Positions 10,631-22,606 are shown, counted from the stretch's first letter. The stretch: DNA of 64,000 bases from Symbiotaphrina buchneri (GCA_001599915.1 BCIG01000031.1:1-64000); one strand, 5' to 3'. The notes: generated by a model from the letters alone, not told the origin. Numbers and translations: made by a program.

Positions 10631-11899
10631 AATACTTTGGTCAAACCGCAGCTGAAGACAGAGGCTATATGATCAACGACTGGCCGCCGAAACGGAGAAG
10701 GCAATAGAAGCAGCCAGGCCTTGATCTCGCCGTGACTGTGCCAAGGCTCCATCGCTCCTGTACAATCAGATGGCTGAAAGGAGGATCCAGGCTTACATCC
10801 TACAGCCAGGGGGAAAGTGATGCGACGATGAGAAATTTCGGCCTACTGGAACGATTCGCCTGGAGCGAAGAACCTGGCACGACGGCACCCGGTACTGCTG
10901 ACGCGCCTAGCTTCGTCCCCTTCTAGACTGGCAAGCTACGACTGGACCCGAGCAAGACTGAATACCCACGTTTTGTAGACAACGTCTCCTTCTTAAACAG
11001 CAGGATTAATCCTTGTGCCACAGCCGCATAGACCGATTATCCCACTCATGGTTGATAGGCAGTCCAGAAAGAGTTTGACGAGGTCATCGAGAACTCGAAC
11101 GCCCTGTATTACTGTGTCGAGGCGTTGACTCTCCAGATCAGGGGAAAACAGTGTCGATATGAGAAGTGAACGTTGAGAAGTGAACGTTAGCTTCAAAGAG
11201 GAGCTAAACGTCACGGAGAACTTCCTGCAGGCGTTTGACCAGACGAAAGAATGGGAGTGAATGCAGAGGTAGTTACGAGAATTCCGAGGCAGCTTCAAAC
11301 GTGAAAGGCTAGTCAGATGTTTTTGAGAATCATCAAGTAATACTTCCGCACACCCGCACACCCGCACAGCCCGTCCACGCCATCTGATCATCTTTACTTT
11401 TCCAAGAAAGCCTTCTACTCATACTCTCTTTACTCCCTTACCGTCAGTCAAGAGGAATGGAGTCTCGTTACCGGTCGAGTGATGATGGGGACGTCAACTC
11501 AGAGGTGGGCTTAGATACCGTCCGCAGATATCTGGGCATCCTTCCGAGCCGCCGGGCGGCGAGTGATCAATTCGAGATGTTATCCCTGGAGAGATATCAA
11601 AGGTTTCAAACGCGTCCTCATGGCCTTCCGTCCTATGAGATCATACACATCGAAGCTACAGAGCCCGAGAGAAGCCCCATGACGATATCTATCATACTGT
11701 CTTGATGAGAAGACTCTTTATTTTGAAAAAGTATCGGAGGAAGGTCCATATGTGTCCCGTGAAGGAAACTATGACGTTCTCGCCGAGGGATGGCGACGGG
11801 TTTCCAGTGTCGTTCAGCGTGAACTAAAGGAACATTGAATGGCGTTAATCACTACCGTAGGATGGACGCGATTACATTTCTGACATCCTATATGAAAAC
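10631..11899. other. Intergenic; short frames only
   Basis: Small frames at 10732-10926 and 11457-11705 (82 residues, acidic/Arg-rich) have ATG starts but no recognised features. A 15-bp direct repeat (GAGAAGTGAACGTTN) is doubled at about 11160-11188. Near 11347 there is a short run of CACCCGCA repeats. I support no gene here. Confidence 0.35.
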
Positions 11900-12576
11900 A
11901 TGCCACCTGCATTCGTAGCACGCTCAAAGACGCAAGAGCTATCAGCAAAGCAACCTGTGACTACATCGACTGTATCTAAACAAGGGACAACTGCACCAGC
12001 TGCGTCGACTACATCCAAGCAAGGGACAACTGCACCAGCTGCATCGACTGTAACGCCAACAAAAGGCAACCGATACAAAGGCAAAGGGAAAGCAGTTGTA
12101 CGTTACATCATGGACGAAGCCTCAGACGACAACCATGCTGTTTCTATGGACGAAGGCAATGTATCAGATGATGATGAACCAATATCGGCCTGCAAGCCGC
12201 AGAGAAAAGTTACAGATGTTACGTCAGCGATCGACCTGAGCGATGCCGACTCACTCATGAACGAACATCAATTCAAACGTCTTGTGCCTGGTCGTTCATT
12301 GAAGAACATCATGGATACAGACGAAGAACCCGAATACGATACACCAACCAGCCGATTTGCAAGAAAGACCAAAGATCGAAAAGGGGTTACAACTCCTACA
12401 GCTGCAAAACCTGCTAAGGGGTCTCATAATAAGGTACGTAGAGCTTGCTTCTGTTACGGCTGTACAATGGCTCCCAAGCCATCGTAATTCTCGTGTCATT
12501 GAAGTAGAAAGCTTATCGGATGAATCAATCTGACCGAGAACCCGTGGCAGAAATGGATCAAAGTCTTCAATGCTAG
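11900..12576 (+). CDS. Possible small disordered nuclear-type protein
   Basis: An ATG at 11900 opens 178 codons to a good donor (GTACGT, 12434). Joining to 12508-12576 adds 22 codons and a stop, giving about 200 residues. The product is low in hydrophobics. It has a basic patch (NRYKGKGKAVVRY), acidic patches (SMDEGNVSDDDE, DTDEEPEYDT) and a second basic patch (RFARKTKDRKG), as in disordered chromatin-associated proteins. A 39-bp unit is tandemly duplicated at 11966-12004 and 12005-12043, doubling SKQGTTAPAAST. No domain was recognised. The acceptor is weak, so the 3' end could differ, and the frame may instead be a remnant. Confidence 0.35.
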
Positions 12577-13257
12577 GGAGATCTTTCTTCTGTTGACTTT
12601 CATGCAATAATTGCTATCTTTGCTTACTCTTACATTGAGCGTCTTTGCAATTCACACCTTGATCTTCTCTTCTTTACAAAACAGGGCATCTGATGTCCTG
12701 GAGATTTTCCTGACGATATCGGCATCAGTGGCGTACCTGTTGCGCAGTGATCTGGCTCAATCGCATCTGTTGTTCGGCGTTTGGTTTCCTGTGTCTTCCT
12801 CTGTCGTTACATCGATATTTTCTTGATTGTTCCTTACCGGTAATGCTCACGTCCACCGAAAAGAGTATTTATACAAGTGTGTGGGCCAACCTGATCTCAT
12901 GTAAAGGACTCGAGAATTCCGTGCTGGAAGAACAAGCGTTCTGCCACCACCATGTGCTTACTCACATTTTCTCCGTTCGAGCTCTGGCTGGCAATGATAC
13001 TGCAACAGACATTTCCAGAGTAAATCCAATAATTTCCCGTTTCGGACGAGTTCATTCGTACTTGGCGGGCTAACTAGCCAGAATCGAGGTTGTGTGTTGT
13101 AGATAATATTTTCCCAGACTAGCCACCCGGGTGTCCGAGCCTCTTCCTCTTTCTCTTCTGTAAACCTTCGGTCTCAGAACACTCAACCTCGGAATCACTA
13201 TTATGGCATCTTTTATCCATCTTGATACTATACAAGGAGATCCAGGCAAAAGCCAAT
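12577..13257. other. Intergenic, no supportable gene
   Basis: Two plus-strand frames (12611-12826 and 12747-13073) are hydrophobic and Ser/Leu-rich. They have no start context or partner exon and read like translated intergenic DNA. The last 100 bases are the presumed promoter and leader of the F-box gene at 13258. Confidence 0.4.
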
Positions 13258-14124
13258 ATGGACAGAATCACCCCAAAACCAAAGTTCGGCCTGCAGTATC
13301 TTCCAACGGAGCTCGTGCTCCAGATTATGCGCTACCTCACCGGTCATGATCATCAATCGCTGGCGTGGACATCGCGCCGCTTCCATAAAACTGCTGCAAC
13401 AAATATTACCGTTATCGATTCTCCTGTTATAGTATTGCCTACTCATGTCAACGTACGCCGAACCATTCTCTGACAATCGTCAAGGATCGCATCGCCAGAT
13501 ATGACTAACAAACTTCACAGCCGATTGTCCACATCAAGAGTAGAACAGATGCCTCCACAGTGCTCTCCCACCTCTGTGCCATCTCGGCCTATGTGACAAC
13601 GATCGTATTCTATCAGTGTGTGCCTCTGGATTTACTGGACGTGATAGAATTCCTCACCAAAACACCGAGTGTTTCATGGCTAGGTAGGTGGAGCCAGCCA
13701 TATGCTGTCTCTTCATCCTCTCGTGAATTTCAGTCACATCCCTCATACTTCTATTATCTGATGGCCCTCTTTAAACCTTATTTCTCTCGATCACTACTCG
13801 CCCTTATTTCCCCTTCTCCTACTATTCAACAGCTATGCACTGAACCCCTCTCTAGGCACCTACCGCAGCGGCTATCCTGTACTATGGCACCTCTCCAGCG
13901 TGCTCAATATACGGTGCTCAGTGCCGCAAGGTGAGAGGCTACAGATGGATCTTATTCCTATGCTGGATTGGCCACCGCATATCAGAGTGATGCCGTCCCA
14001 AGGCCGGCAAGGGTGGCTTAAAAGGGTCCTGAAGATGACTGAAGGGTCGAGGCGGCGAGCGGGCCTCTCGGATCCACGGTCGGTATTCTGTCGGTATATC
14101 GCAAGGCTGCTAGAAAGGGAGTGA
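13258..14124 (+). CDS. F-box protein (family member 1)
   Basis: Three exons (13258-13452, 13521-13683, 13856-14124) join in frame to 208 residues. Introns are 68 and 172 bp with GTACGC..CACAG and GTAGGT..TCTAG borders. Residues about 9-45 form an F-box (YLPTELVLQIMRYLTGHDHQ, then W TSRRFHK), the Skp1-binding module of SCF ubiquitin ligases. A hydrophobic alpha/beta stretch follows and should carry the substrate-binding part. The intron phases (0, then 1) match the F-box genes at 22607 and 24101, and the line after the F-box (TVIDSPVIVLP) resembles TIIDGPDALIP of the third. The C-terminus diverges from the other two. The start is the first ATG in frame with the F-box. The target is unknown. 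Confidence 0.7.
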
Positions 14125-14264
14125 TGAAAAGGGGGCGTTCTAGGAGGCGTCATTGTGTGTAGCAAATTATCAGGAGTGCAAATGTGTATTAAAGCATACT
14201 CATTGACCACTATTTCCACCATCAGGGCCAGCACTGGGCCAATTTCTCCGTTATAACAATATAA

Positions 14265-15154
14265 TCAACGTGCAGCGTGACACCCACGACAAGCGTCAAT
14301 TGCCGGAAGAGAGACATCTAAATCGGTCACTTCGATTAAAAGGAGGAACTCATATCCATCATACAGTTCCCCAAGAGGCCAGTCCATTCGTTTTTTGACC
14401 CGGCTCAGGGTCTGAAGAGGCTCGGTATGATCCACGTAAAATGCAGTATCGGCACTGGAGATGCGACCGCTGCTGTCTTCCGGATCAAACAGACTGCCGG
14501 ATACCTTGGCATCGCGAATGTAGCTTATTGGAGACATAGCCATGATGTTCTGTGCGTTCTCTCTCACGAACTCAAGACGGAGAGAGTTGCTCGTGGAGCC
14601 TATCACGCTTTAGCAGAGTCTTGGAAAAAGTGGCGTATACGTTGACACACTCCCAAACGCTTTGGCACCAGCCAGACAGGCTGCAGGATGAGAGCTTATA
14701 ATGCCGAAGACCTCATCATCATCCTTCCTCAGACAGCTCAGCATGCCAGTTGCAAGCCCACGTTGTCTATAGTCGCGATGGACAACAAGTTGAGTTACCC
14801 AACAGACCCTTCTCCCTCTCCAAACCCAGCGACAGGCGAATGCATTACCTGCAAGCACCCCGTCAACAGTGACACGTACATAAGAACAGTCTGCGTCAGG
14901 AGGGAACACTTGGGCGACCAGACGCTTCTTGTTTAGTTTGACGCGGGTACCTGATACATTTAGCAACAGCTAGTACAGAAGGGCGGACGATGCTTGCCAG
15001 CCTTCGCAGGACCATTTTCGGCCCATATGCCGTAATTCTCACTGAACAGAGTAGAGGACGCTTGCAGCATGTCTTCTGTAACTTCATCTGCACCAAAAAG
15101 CTCGACCTGTACTGTTCTTCGAACCTGCCGGCGAGGTCCAGTTGAACTCGCCAT
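14265..15154 (-). CDS. GNAT-family N-acetyltransferase
   Basis: Minus-strand exons 15154-15013, 14950-14651 and 14599-14265 join in frame to 258 residues. The core has the GNAT fold signature: YVRVTVDGVLAGNAFACRW (beta strands), then WVTQLVVHRDYRQRGLATGM, where the RQRGLA loop binds the acetyl-CoA pyrophosphate. Next come GIISSHPAACLA and a fungal-type C-terminal extension (SPISYIRDAKVSGSLFDPED, then DHTEPLQTL). Such extended GNATs are common in Pezizomycotina, and their substrates are mostly unknown. The first intron uses a weak donor (GTCCTG) and the second is only 51 bp. Both joins are supported by the conserved reading frame rather than by consensus strength. It is divergent from the Zn2Cys6 gene, with 350 bp between starts. 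Confidence 0.82.
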
Positions 15155-15504
15155 TGAGATGCAGACTTGCAGTACAGATAAAGAAGATCTCCAAAGAAGG
15201 TGAATCCCGGCAATGCTGTGGCGATGAGATACCCTCACAATATCTACGGAGGGGAATCTAAGAAGATGATCTCTAGATGAGCAGTGAATAATGAGGTCTT
15301 ACCGACGGTAAGGTTGGTACCCAGCAAGGTTGTTGTTGCCCAGACTGGAACCAGACCTCTAAGCGACAACCTCCGTGCGGACAACCCTTCAGGTGAAGTC
15401 ATCCTTTCGTGGACTAACCAATGGCACGCTCTGGATAGGAACTCTGACTCACAGGACTCTCCGTGTCCTGGGTGTAATATGCCTGACGGCCTCTAGTGGT
15501 GAGG

Positions 15505-17308
15505 ATGCGGTTGGCCAAAGCTTGCGTACAATGCCGGTAAGCCCACCTGCGGCCTGCCCAACCATCCGCTTTTGGAGACGTGGCTGAAATTTCCTCATCA
15601 AGATCGGCGAAGCGACGATGCGCCCCACCACGAAAAGGGCATGGAGCCTGTGTGCAGTGCCAAAGAAGAGACCAGCCGTGCTCGCTGGCAGCCGCAACGC
15701 TACAGCAGAGCCATTGCCTCGCTCCTGCTCCCTCAACGTCGGAAGCGGAGGCTGCCTCGTTGGCGGACGAGATTCCCGGCTTGGAACGGATTGTCGATTG
15801 CTACTTCCAGTTCATCGATGGACAGCCGCACTCACTCTTCCACGAGAAGAGGTTTCAGGCACAGCTGGCAGATGGGACGGTATCGCGCGTGGTGGTCTAC
15901 GCCATGGTTGCTCTTTCGGCTCGGTAGGGTGACGTGGCTTCGCGTGACGTTTGATTGAATTATGCTGAGGCATACCTTCGTAGATTCCTCCCTGACTGCC
16001 CAAAGGATCCACGTACCTATGGGGAGAGATATCTCGCAAGAGCGAAACAGCTGCTGAAGGACGACTTGGAGGACGTCTGCCTGGAGAACATCCAAGCGTG
16101 CATCCTTATTGGCAATGTATGCTTTGGGGAGTCCGATCCGAGGACTGAGTCTCTTTACTTTGGTGAGAAGTTAAATTTACTTCCAGAGCTACATAGATTA
16201 TATACTGATCGTCGCAGGGATCGCGATCCGCATGGCTCATGTACTACGGCTATGGGAGGAACGGGTCACAGAAGATAGTATCACGAGAGAAACCACGCGT
16301 CGAGTCTGGTGGTCTCTCTATATGATCGACCGCTGGGCCAGCGCTGGCATCGGCCTGCCCAGGTACATGGGCGACGACTTCAACCCACGGCTGCCGATAC
16401 CGGAGAGCGACTTCCGGCGCCTCGACGAGTCAGATAGTAACGAAGTCAGCAACGGCATCGGGCTCTGGGGTCACATGATCGATCTCGTGCGGGTCTGGGG
16501 CCAGATCCAAGACTTCAACCGGGTTCTGATGACGGGGAGCCTTCTAGACAAGGACGAGACCGCGGGTACGCTACGGAGTCTTCTCGAGGAGCTGGATCAA
16601 TGGTCATTGGCACTGCCCTATACGGACCGCTACACAGCGCAGAATCTCGATCACTACTTGTCGCTCGGCCTTGCACGCACATTCCTCGCCCTCCATCTCG
16701 GACATCATCACTATGCTACAACGCTACTATTCCAGTCCCTAGACTCGAATTATCTGCCTAATCAGGACTATTACCGGGAACGCTGCAAGCAGCATGCGCA
16801 GGCCACGAGCGACATCATCCGCATCTCCATGACTCGGCCGGGATGCGAGCTGGTTTACAACGTCGTCGGTCACATGGCGGTGGTCTCCTCTGCAGTCCTG
16901 TTACACACGCTGCTGTTTGGGGCACCGACCGAGACTGAAGCCGCAAAGACGGCGTTGGAATCTAATTTCAAGGCGCTGATACTGCTTAGGCGCTACTGGT
17001 CCAGTGCGGATATCATGGTATGCACTCCTTACTCTGAGAGTACGTCTATTCTGATTATTCGCTAGGCGGCACGGTTGAGAACGTTTCAAGAGACTTGTCT
17101 GCGCTCCATGGATGAAACATACCGCATGGATAAGTGGATGTTGAAGTTCCTGCTACAGCATGCTTTGGTCTTGGAAGAGGAACGGGTAACTTCAGGGGAC
17201 TTGTCAAATGAGACTGTCCCGATCCGCGTCGCCCAGCCAGAGCGATCAAGGACCGAGGGAGCAGTAATCGCTGACACGGCTCTCTCCTGGCTTCTTAGCG
17301 ACATATGA
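15505..17308 (+). CDS. Zn(II)2Cys6 transcription factor of the sugar cluster
   Basis: Five exons (15505-15536, 15603-15923, 15984-16162, 16218-17017, 17066-17308) join in frame to 524 residues. The first intron splits the zinc cluster itself. Only after joining does the pattern C-VQ-C-RSAKRR-C-APPRKGHGA-C-VQ-C-QRRDQP-C appear, a full C-x2-C-x6-C-x9-C-x2-C-x6-C binuclear cluster at residues 6-36. The middle region carries the fungal-specific regulator domain (DVCLENIQACILIGNV; TTRRVWWSLYMIDRWASAG). The start ATG follows an in-frame stop. Its 3' end faces that of the transporter, 91 bp away. I infer that it controls the transporter and the GH35 gene. Ser/Pro-rich linkers are short. Confidence 0.9.
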
Positions 17309-17399
17309 GTAGCACCTCTATCCCTGGGCTCCAACACAGAATTTGAGATCTGCCTATATTGGTCTTCTTCCGCTACGCACTGCATACACAATGCACGAA

Positions 17400-19524
17400 C
17401 TACGCCAGCTCACCCACTTCGGCATCCTTCTGCTCAACATGCTGAGTCGGGCGCTTATCGACAGATGCACCGCCGATGAGGTCTTCCGGAACATCAGCCT
17501 CATCTCCATCGAAGAGTCGAGCGATCTCCTCCAGAGTCGGGCCCTTGGTCTCGACGAATAAGAAATAAATGCAGAGACATTCAACGACGAGGATGGCAAT
17601 ATAGACGAAATAATACTTCCAAGCCAGATTGTCCAGGCCAATTGGGTTTACTGTTTATGCGACGCCCTCCGTCAGTCGTGTCTGTGCAGGAGCAATCATC
17701 CAGGTGGCAGCTGGCAGATTCGTGCTTACCATATTGATTGAAGACAGAAGATGCAGCAGTCAAGGCAAAGCCTATAGCGAGCCCTTTGGCGCGGATGGTA
17801 TACGGCAAGATCTCTGCCACGTACGCGACCGTCAATCCAGGCCTACAAAGAGATTAGCTTTCTGGGTCTCGCCTGCTATCATGTTCTTGGAGAACTCACC
17901 ATGCGAAACCGGCAACGCCGTAGAAGAGGAAGATCATGGCAATCACTGCGCTGCCAGCACCAGCGTTGCCGTCCTTGGCATAAACCGCAGAACACCTGCC
18001 GGTGAGTGGTCAGGAACTTATGCAAGATTATTAAAGGAGAGGCTGAGACGAACCCAGTCCAGATGCTAAAGGTAATGAGCATGCCCACGCCAGCTATCAA
18101 GAACAATGTCCGCCTGCCGAGCTTGTCCACCAGAAAGGCAAAGGCTAGCGCGACGAGGAAACTCCAGATCTGCAGGCCGCCGTTGATGATGGACTGATCT
18201 TTCGCACTGTTGGCTGCATATCAGTACCTGGAAACCAGGAACGTTGGGGGCGTTGCGTACTTGGTTATGCCGACGGAGTTCAGAATATCATGGATGTAGT
18301 ACGACACCAGGCCATTGCCAGAGCATTGTGAAAAGAACGACGTAAGCGCGATGAGCAAGAGGCGTTTGCGGTTGCCGGCTGTCGGTTACCGTGGTCGTTA
18401 GTCAAGCTCGATCAAGGGAAGGAGGAGCAGATTGGGCCAAAATTACTTACCCGTCCGAAAGAAGACCGTCCATCCATACTTCTTATCACTATGCTTTTCC
18501 AGCTCAATCGTTTCCAATATCTCGCTATACTCCCAGTGGACGAAGGGGTCATTCTCATTCCCATCAGCATGATACTTGACGAGGATCGCTCTCGCCTGCT
18601 CGTTTTTATTTTTCGAGATGAGCCACCGCGGGCTCTCAGGTAAGCACAGGATCAAGGCCAACTGGATGGCCGGGAGCGCCGCTTGGACACCGGTCGGGAT
18701 TCTCCACGCGGCGGAACTCGTGTACTTCTGCGTTCCATAGACGGTCCATGCAGCGACGATGGAGCCTGCGTACCACAGCGTGTTGTAGACGGTCGTGAGC
18801 TTGCCACGGTGCGCTGGATGTGCGAGCTCCGTGATGAGCAGTGGGGCGGAGCCTTGAGCGAGGTTGGACCTGTTCTTGGAGTTACTAGGAGACACTCCTA
18901 TCGTCTCTTCTGTACGTGATCAACTTACCCTAGGCCAACTAGGAAACGACCAGCGATGTACATTGCTTGGTTGACGGAAGGCACGACTTGAATGATGGTG
19001 CCAACGAGCCTTCGCCAGTTAGTAACCGACGTCGATTATACGCGCTCTTACTCACAGGATGACAACCCCTATCACGACCCCGAATCGCCGACCAAACAAG
19101 TCTGCAACATAGGACGCTGTTGTTAATTAGCATCTGTTCTCAGCAAAGGTGGAGATACAAGCAGCCTACAGAACAAGAGAGCCGCAATCGCGCCAATATT
19201 CATAATAGCTGTGAACAGACCAAGTCGGCTTCCAGATGGATGATGGAAATCTAGCATCTCTCATCAGTACAACCAACAGGCCCGATCTGGCCGCGTTAAG
19301 GACTTCTCACATTCCTGCCACGGCTCCATTGTTTGCAGCCCATTCAACAGGCTTCCATCGTAGCCGTTGATGGTAGATCCCAGGAACAAGATTGGAAACA
19401 TGATGTAGAGTTTGCGAAGACCACTGTGTCTCCACCAAGCAGTGCGGGGAGAGAGATCTCCTGCTGCGACATGTGCTGCAGGCACGTCGTGATGCTGGAT
19501 GGAAGCCATCTCTGCTGTCTTCAT
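17400..19524 (-). CDS. MFS sugar transporter, lactose-permease-like
   Basis: Ten minus-strand exons (19524-19311, 19250-19170, 19116-19056, 19009-18929, 18869-18451, 18378-18261, 18206-18054, 17995-17900, 17842-17730, 17650-17400) join in frame to 528 residues. Sugar-porter marks are seen: GYDGSLLNGLQ in helix 1, ADLFGRRFG in loop 2-3, LPESPRWLI, then KYHADGNENDPFVHWEYSEI after helix 6, PYTIRAKG, and VETKGPTLEE after the last helix. The 'YHxNGxxxDxLVxxE'-type loop is typical of the fungal lactose/galactoside permease branch. It should import a disaccharide across the plasma membrane. Divergent pairing with the GH35 gene supports that. The donor of exon 7 (GTTCGT) is weak but the frame requires it. 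The actual substrate is unproven. Confidence 0.92.
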
Positions 19525-20288
19525 GATTGACTGCTACCGGTGGAGAAGATATTGAAGATTCCAGTGAATGAGCTTCCCTGAAACGGATGATCGGTCCGAT
19601 GATCTTCGTTCGCATGCAATCGGGGCTCGTATATATAGATTTCGTGCATCTGATGAGGCCATTTCCCCGGATTCGATGCTCCGGAATATTAACCAATCAC
19701 CGATATTTCATCCCGAAGACCTCACGACGCGAACAGGCCACCCCGGACTGTGGAAATGCGGAGAACCTGGTCATGGGTCCGCGATGATTAGATGGCGACT
19801 TCGAAGCGCTAGAGAAGGTTGCTTCTTGAGCGGCGGAACAGCCAATGGGAGACAGCCAAAGCCGTGAGGCCGAGCGCTGGCAATGGCGATGGTTATTGAG
19901 GCCGCGTCTGCGCCTTTCCCAACTCCGCACTTGCCAAGGACGCGGTCTTCCACGCTTTCCCCTGTTCTTGCAAGTCTGCCAACCCCGCGGTTCCCAACCG
20001 TCAGGGGCCCCACAACTCTTCCAATTCACGCATCGGGCGGGTTGAGCCCTCATTTGACCGAAACCGGCTGCCGGGATATGACCCAATCAGAATGCTGTAA
20101 TCCCGCAAGGTCTCATATGCACATTTGACAACGGAGACAGCGTCCGGGATCCGCAGCGAATCAAGCAAGATGAAAGCCGTCCCAAGGCGGACGTTGAAAC
20201 CGCAGCAATGCTTTATGTACGAGGTGATTCTCCTCCGTCTCCTCAACAGTAACAAGCAGAAATCGTTCTTCCCCCGCCGTTGCCCATC
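19525..20288. promoter_or_regulatory. Shared promoter between transporter and GH35 gene
   Basis: This 764-bp interval separates two divergent starts. It holds a TATATATA at about 19630-19637, correctly placed for the transporter, and a CCAAT box at 19692-19696. There is also CGG-N10-CCG at 19668-19683, the inverted-triplet spacing used by several Zn2Cys6 dimers (Put3 uses N10). Further CGG/CCG pairs occur at 19584-19598 (CGG-N9-CCG, with an inner CGGTCCG) and at about 20068-20077 (CCGGCTGCCGG). Binding by the cluster regulator is inference. Confidence 0.45.
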
Positions 20289-22006
20289 ATGACGGTCACG
20301 AATGGCAGCACAAACGTTCTCCCTCACCTGCGCCAGACGGCTACATCGGCGCAGCTCATCGTCAAGGGCGAGCCTGTGCTTCTCCTTGCAGGCGAGCTAC
20401 AGAATTCTTCCTCACATCGCCCGAATATATGCGCACGGTGTGGCAGAAGCTCGTCGATACCCATGTCAACACCGTGCTGGGATGCGTTACCTGGGAAGAC
20501 ATCGAGCCCGTCGAGGGCAAATTCGACTTTTCCAAGCTTGATCAGATCATCTTAGATGCCAGGAGTCACGGCCTGCACCTGATCCTCCTCTGGTTTGGGG
20601 CCTTCAAGAATGGCAAGTCGACGTATGCCCCGGCGTGGGTAAAGAAGGATTCAAAGCGCTTTCCTCGAGCGCATATTCGCCTGGCGGGTGGGGAGATGAA
20701 GACAATAGAGGTCCTGTCTCTTTTCCACTCTGAAGCGAAGAAAGCCGATGCGAATGCCTTCTCTACCCTCATGGCACATCTTAGACAGATCGATGAAGAG
20801 CACTCGACGGTGATAATGGTGCAGGTGGAGAATGAGGTCGGGCTCTTGGGCGACTCTCGCGATGGCAGCCCTGCCGCCAACACCAAGTTCAATGAAGCTG
20901 TTCCAGAAGAGTTGACGACCTTCTTACAAAAGAGTTGGGATACGCTACATCCGACTTTGAAGGAAAACCTCGTATTCTTCAAATCCAAATCCAGTCTTAA
21001 GCAAAACTCATTTTGGAAGAGCATTTTTGGAGCTGGTAAACCAACCGACGAACTGTTCATGGCGTACCACTACGCACAGTACGTCAACTTCGTCGCCGCC
21101 GCTGGCAAACAAGAGTACCCGATCCCACTCTACACCAACGTCTGGATGAACTACATCGACAAGGCGAACCCCTTCCCCAACATCGCCGGCGGCGGGGGCG
21201 CACCAGGCGACTACCCCTCTGGCGGGGCCGTCTCCAACACCATCGACATCTGGCACAAGTTCGCGCCCAACCTGGACCTGATCGCGCCGGACATCTACCT
21301 GAACGACTATGTCGAGACGTGCGCCAAGTATCGGCACCACAACCAGCCGCTGTTCATCCCCGAGCAGCGCCGTGACGAGTACGGCGCGCGCCGCATCTGG
21401 GCCGCTATCGGGTCCTACGCCGCGCTGGGCACATCACCCTTTGGCATCGACACACTCGACCCAACCAGCAACCCCTTCACGAAACACTACGGCCTGCTCG
21501 CGTCCATGGCGCCACTCGTGCTGCAGGCACAACGCACCCCAGGATCATCGCTGGGGTTCTTCTTCGACGAGCTGGACGATCCGACCGCCACGAGCCCCTC
21601 CTCCTGGGTGGGGCAGTTCGGGGACTACACCGTAACCATCGAGCGAGCATTCGTCTTCGGCAAGCCCGGCCCGGGCGCAGGCATGGTGATCCACCAGGGC
21701 GGGGCGCGCTTCCTGCTGATCGGGTGGGGCTTCAACGTGACGTTCGCTTGCACGGCGCCGGGCACGACGTTCACGGGCATCTTGCACTGCGAGGAGAAAG
21801 AGGTTGTTGCGCCGGGAGAGCTGCGTACGTTGCGAGTGCTGAATGGCGATGAGACGCGTAGTGGCGCGTTTGTTATGATGCCTAATGAGGACCCGGATTA
21901 TGGCGGCTTTCCGATCGCGGTGACGATTCCGGCCCGCACGATGGTTGCTGAGGTCGAGGCGTATAGTCTGCAGGAGGGGGAGGAGGAGGTTGGGGTCGCG
22001 GCTTGA
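20289..22006 (+). CDS. GH35/DUF5597 beta-galactosidase-like enzyme, frameshifted near the start
   Basis: Likely an intracellular exo-acting beta-galactosidase-like enzyme; no signal peptide is seen. The main frame, 20429-22006 (525 codons), covers the TIM-barrel catalytic domain with the acid/base glutamate in QVENEVGLLGD, the presumed nucleophile in FIPEQRRDEYGARR, and a C-terminal DUF5597 domain. The family N-terminus (LPHLRQTATSAQLIVKGEPV, then LLLAGELQNSS) is present from the ATG at 20289, but in another frame. The switch lies at about 20405-20415, where one base appears to be missing between ELQNSS and LTSPEYM. No intron can bridge it. Either the gene is newly broken or the sequence has an error. 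A start at 20429 would lose the first barrel strand. Confidence 0.88.
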
Positions 22007-22606
22007 AATGGATTACTCGATGGGTTGATCAGGGCCCTGCAATAATGATATCTCATTGCTTCTTAGAACACTCATTCTCTGCTATTGACGTATCTCAGGA
22101 TAAGCGCTTCGTGATCTACTGCGGCGTGCGCCCATGACTGTATTACTATCAACATGGTCCCCTGGTTTATGAGGCGTCTCGTGTACGTATCACCCGCCGG
22201 ACTCCGTAGCTGCAGATCACAACACTCCCTCGAAATGACCAACCAAGCGCCAGAAGCTCTTCATTCACTTACCTAGGCGCCCGCGCCCCGTTGCGTAGAT
22301 GCGCGTAAGTAGTCTAGTCTATCAAGGACCTTTAGGGGCACATAAGGTAGGTAGGGTGACGATACCTATTGCGGTCGTTGACATTTTCCGTTGACATTTT
22401 TCGTTGACAGTTCCACAACCTTGGTGGCTTGTATGGCTTGTCCTCCCAATACCTTATATAAACAGGGGCGGTTGCCATCCTCCATCGTCAACACACCACA
22501 TCCACCAAATCAATTTACAATCCGCTACCAACAAACCTCCATATTCGATCTATACGCATATACAACTCAGATATATCAAATATATATCTGCATTTTATCC
22601 GCCATC
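22007..22606 (+). promoter_or_regulatory. Intergenic with CCAAT and TATA boxes of F-box gene 2
   Basis: No gene is seen. CCAAT at 22446-22450 and TATATAAA at 22455-22462 lie about 150 bp before the F-box ATG at 22607. A TTTTCCGTTGACA / TTTTTCGTTGACA direct repeat sits at about 22383-22411. The leader is AT-rich with several ATATA runs. Confidence 0.5.

Noticed and set aside
13560-13934. Unspliced continuation of F-box gene 1 through 13684-13934
   Set aside because: It gives a Ser/Leu-rich tail unlike its paralogs. The spliced form (intron 13684-13855) keeps the shared LG/YRS junction and phase.
15580-15932. Zn2Cys6 gene starting at 15580 with only half a zinc cluster
   Set aside because: Splicing 15505-15536 to 15603 restores the full six-cysteine pattern, so the shorter model misses the first exon.
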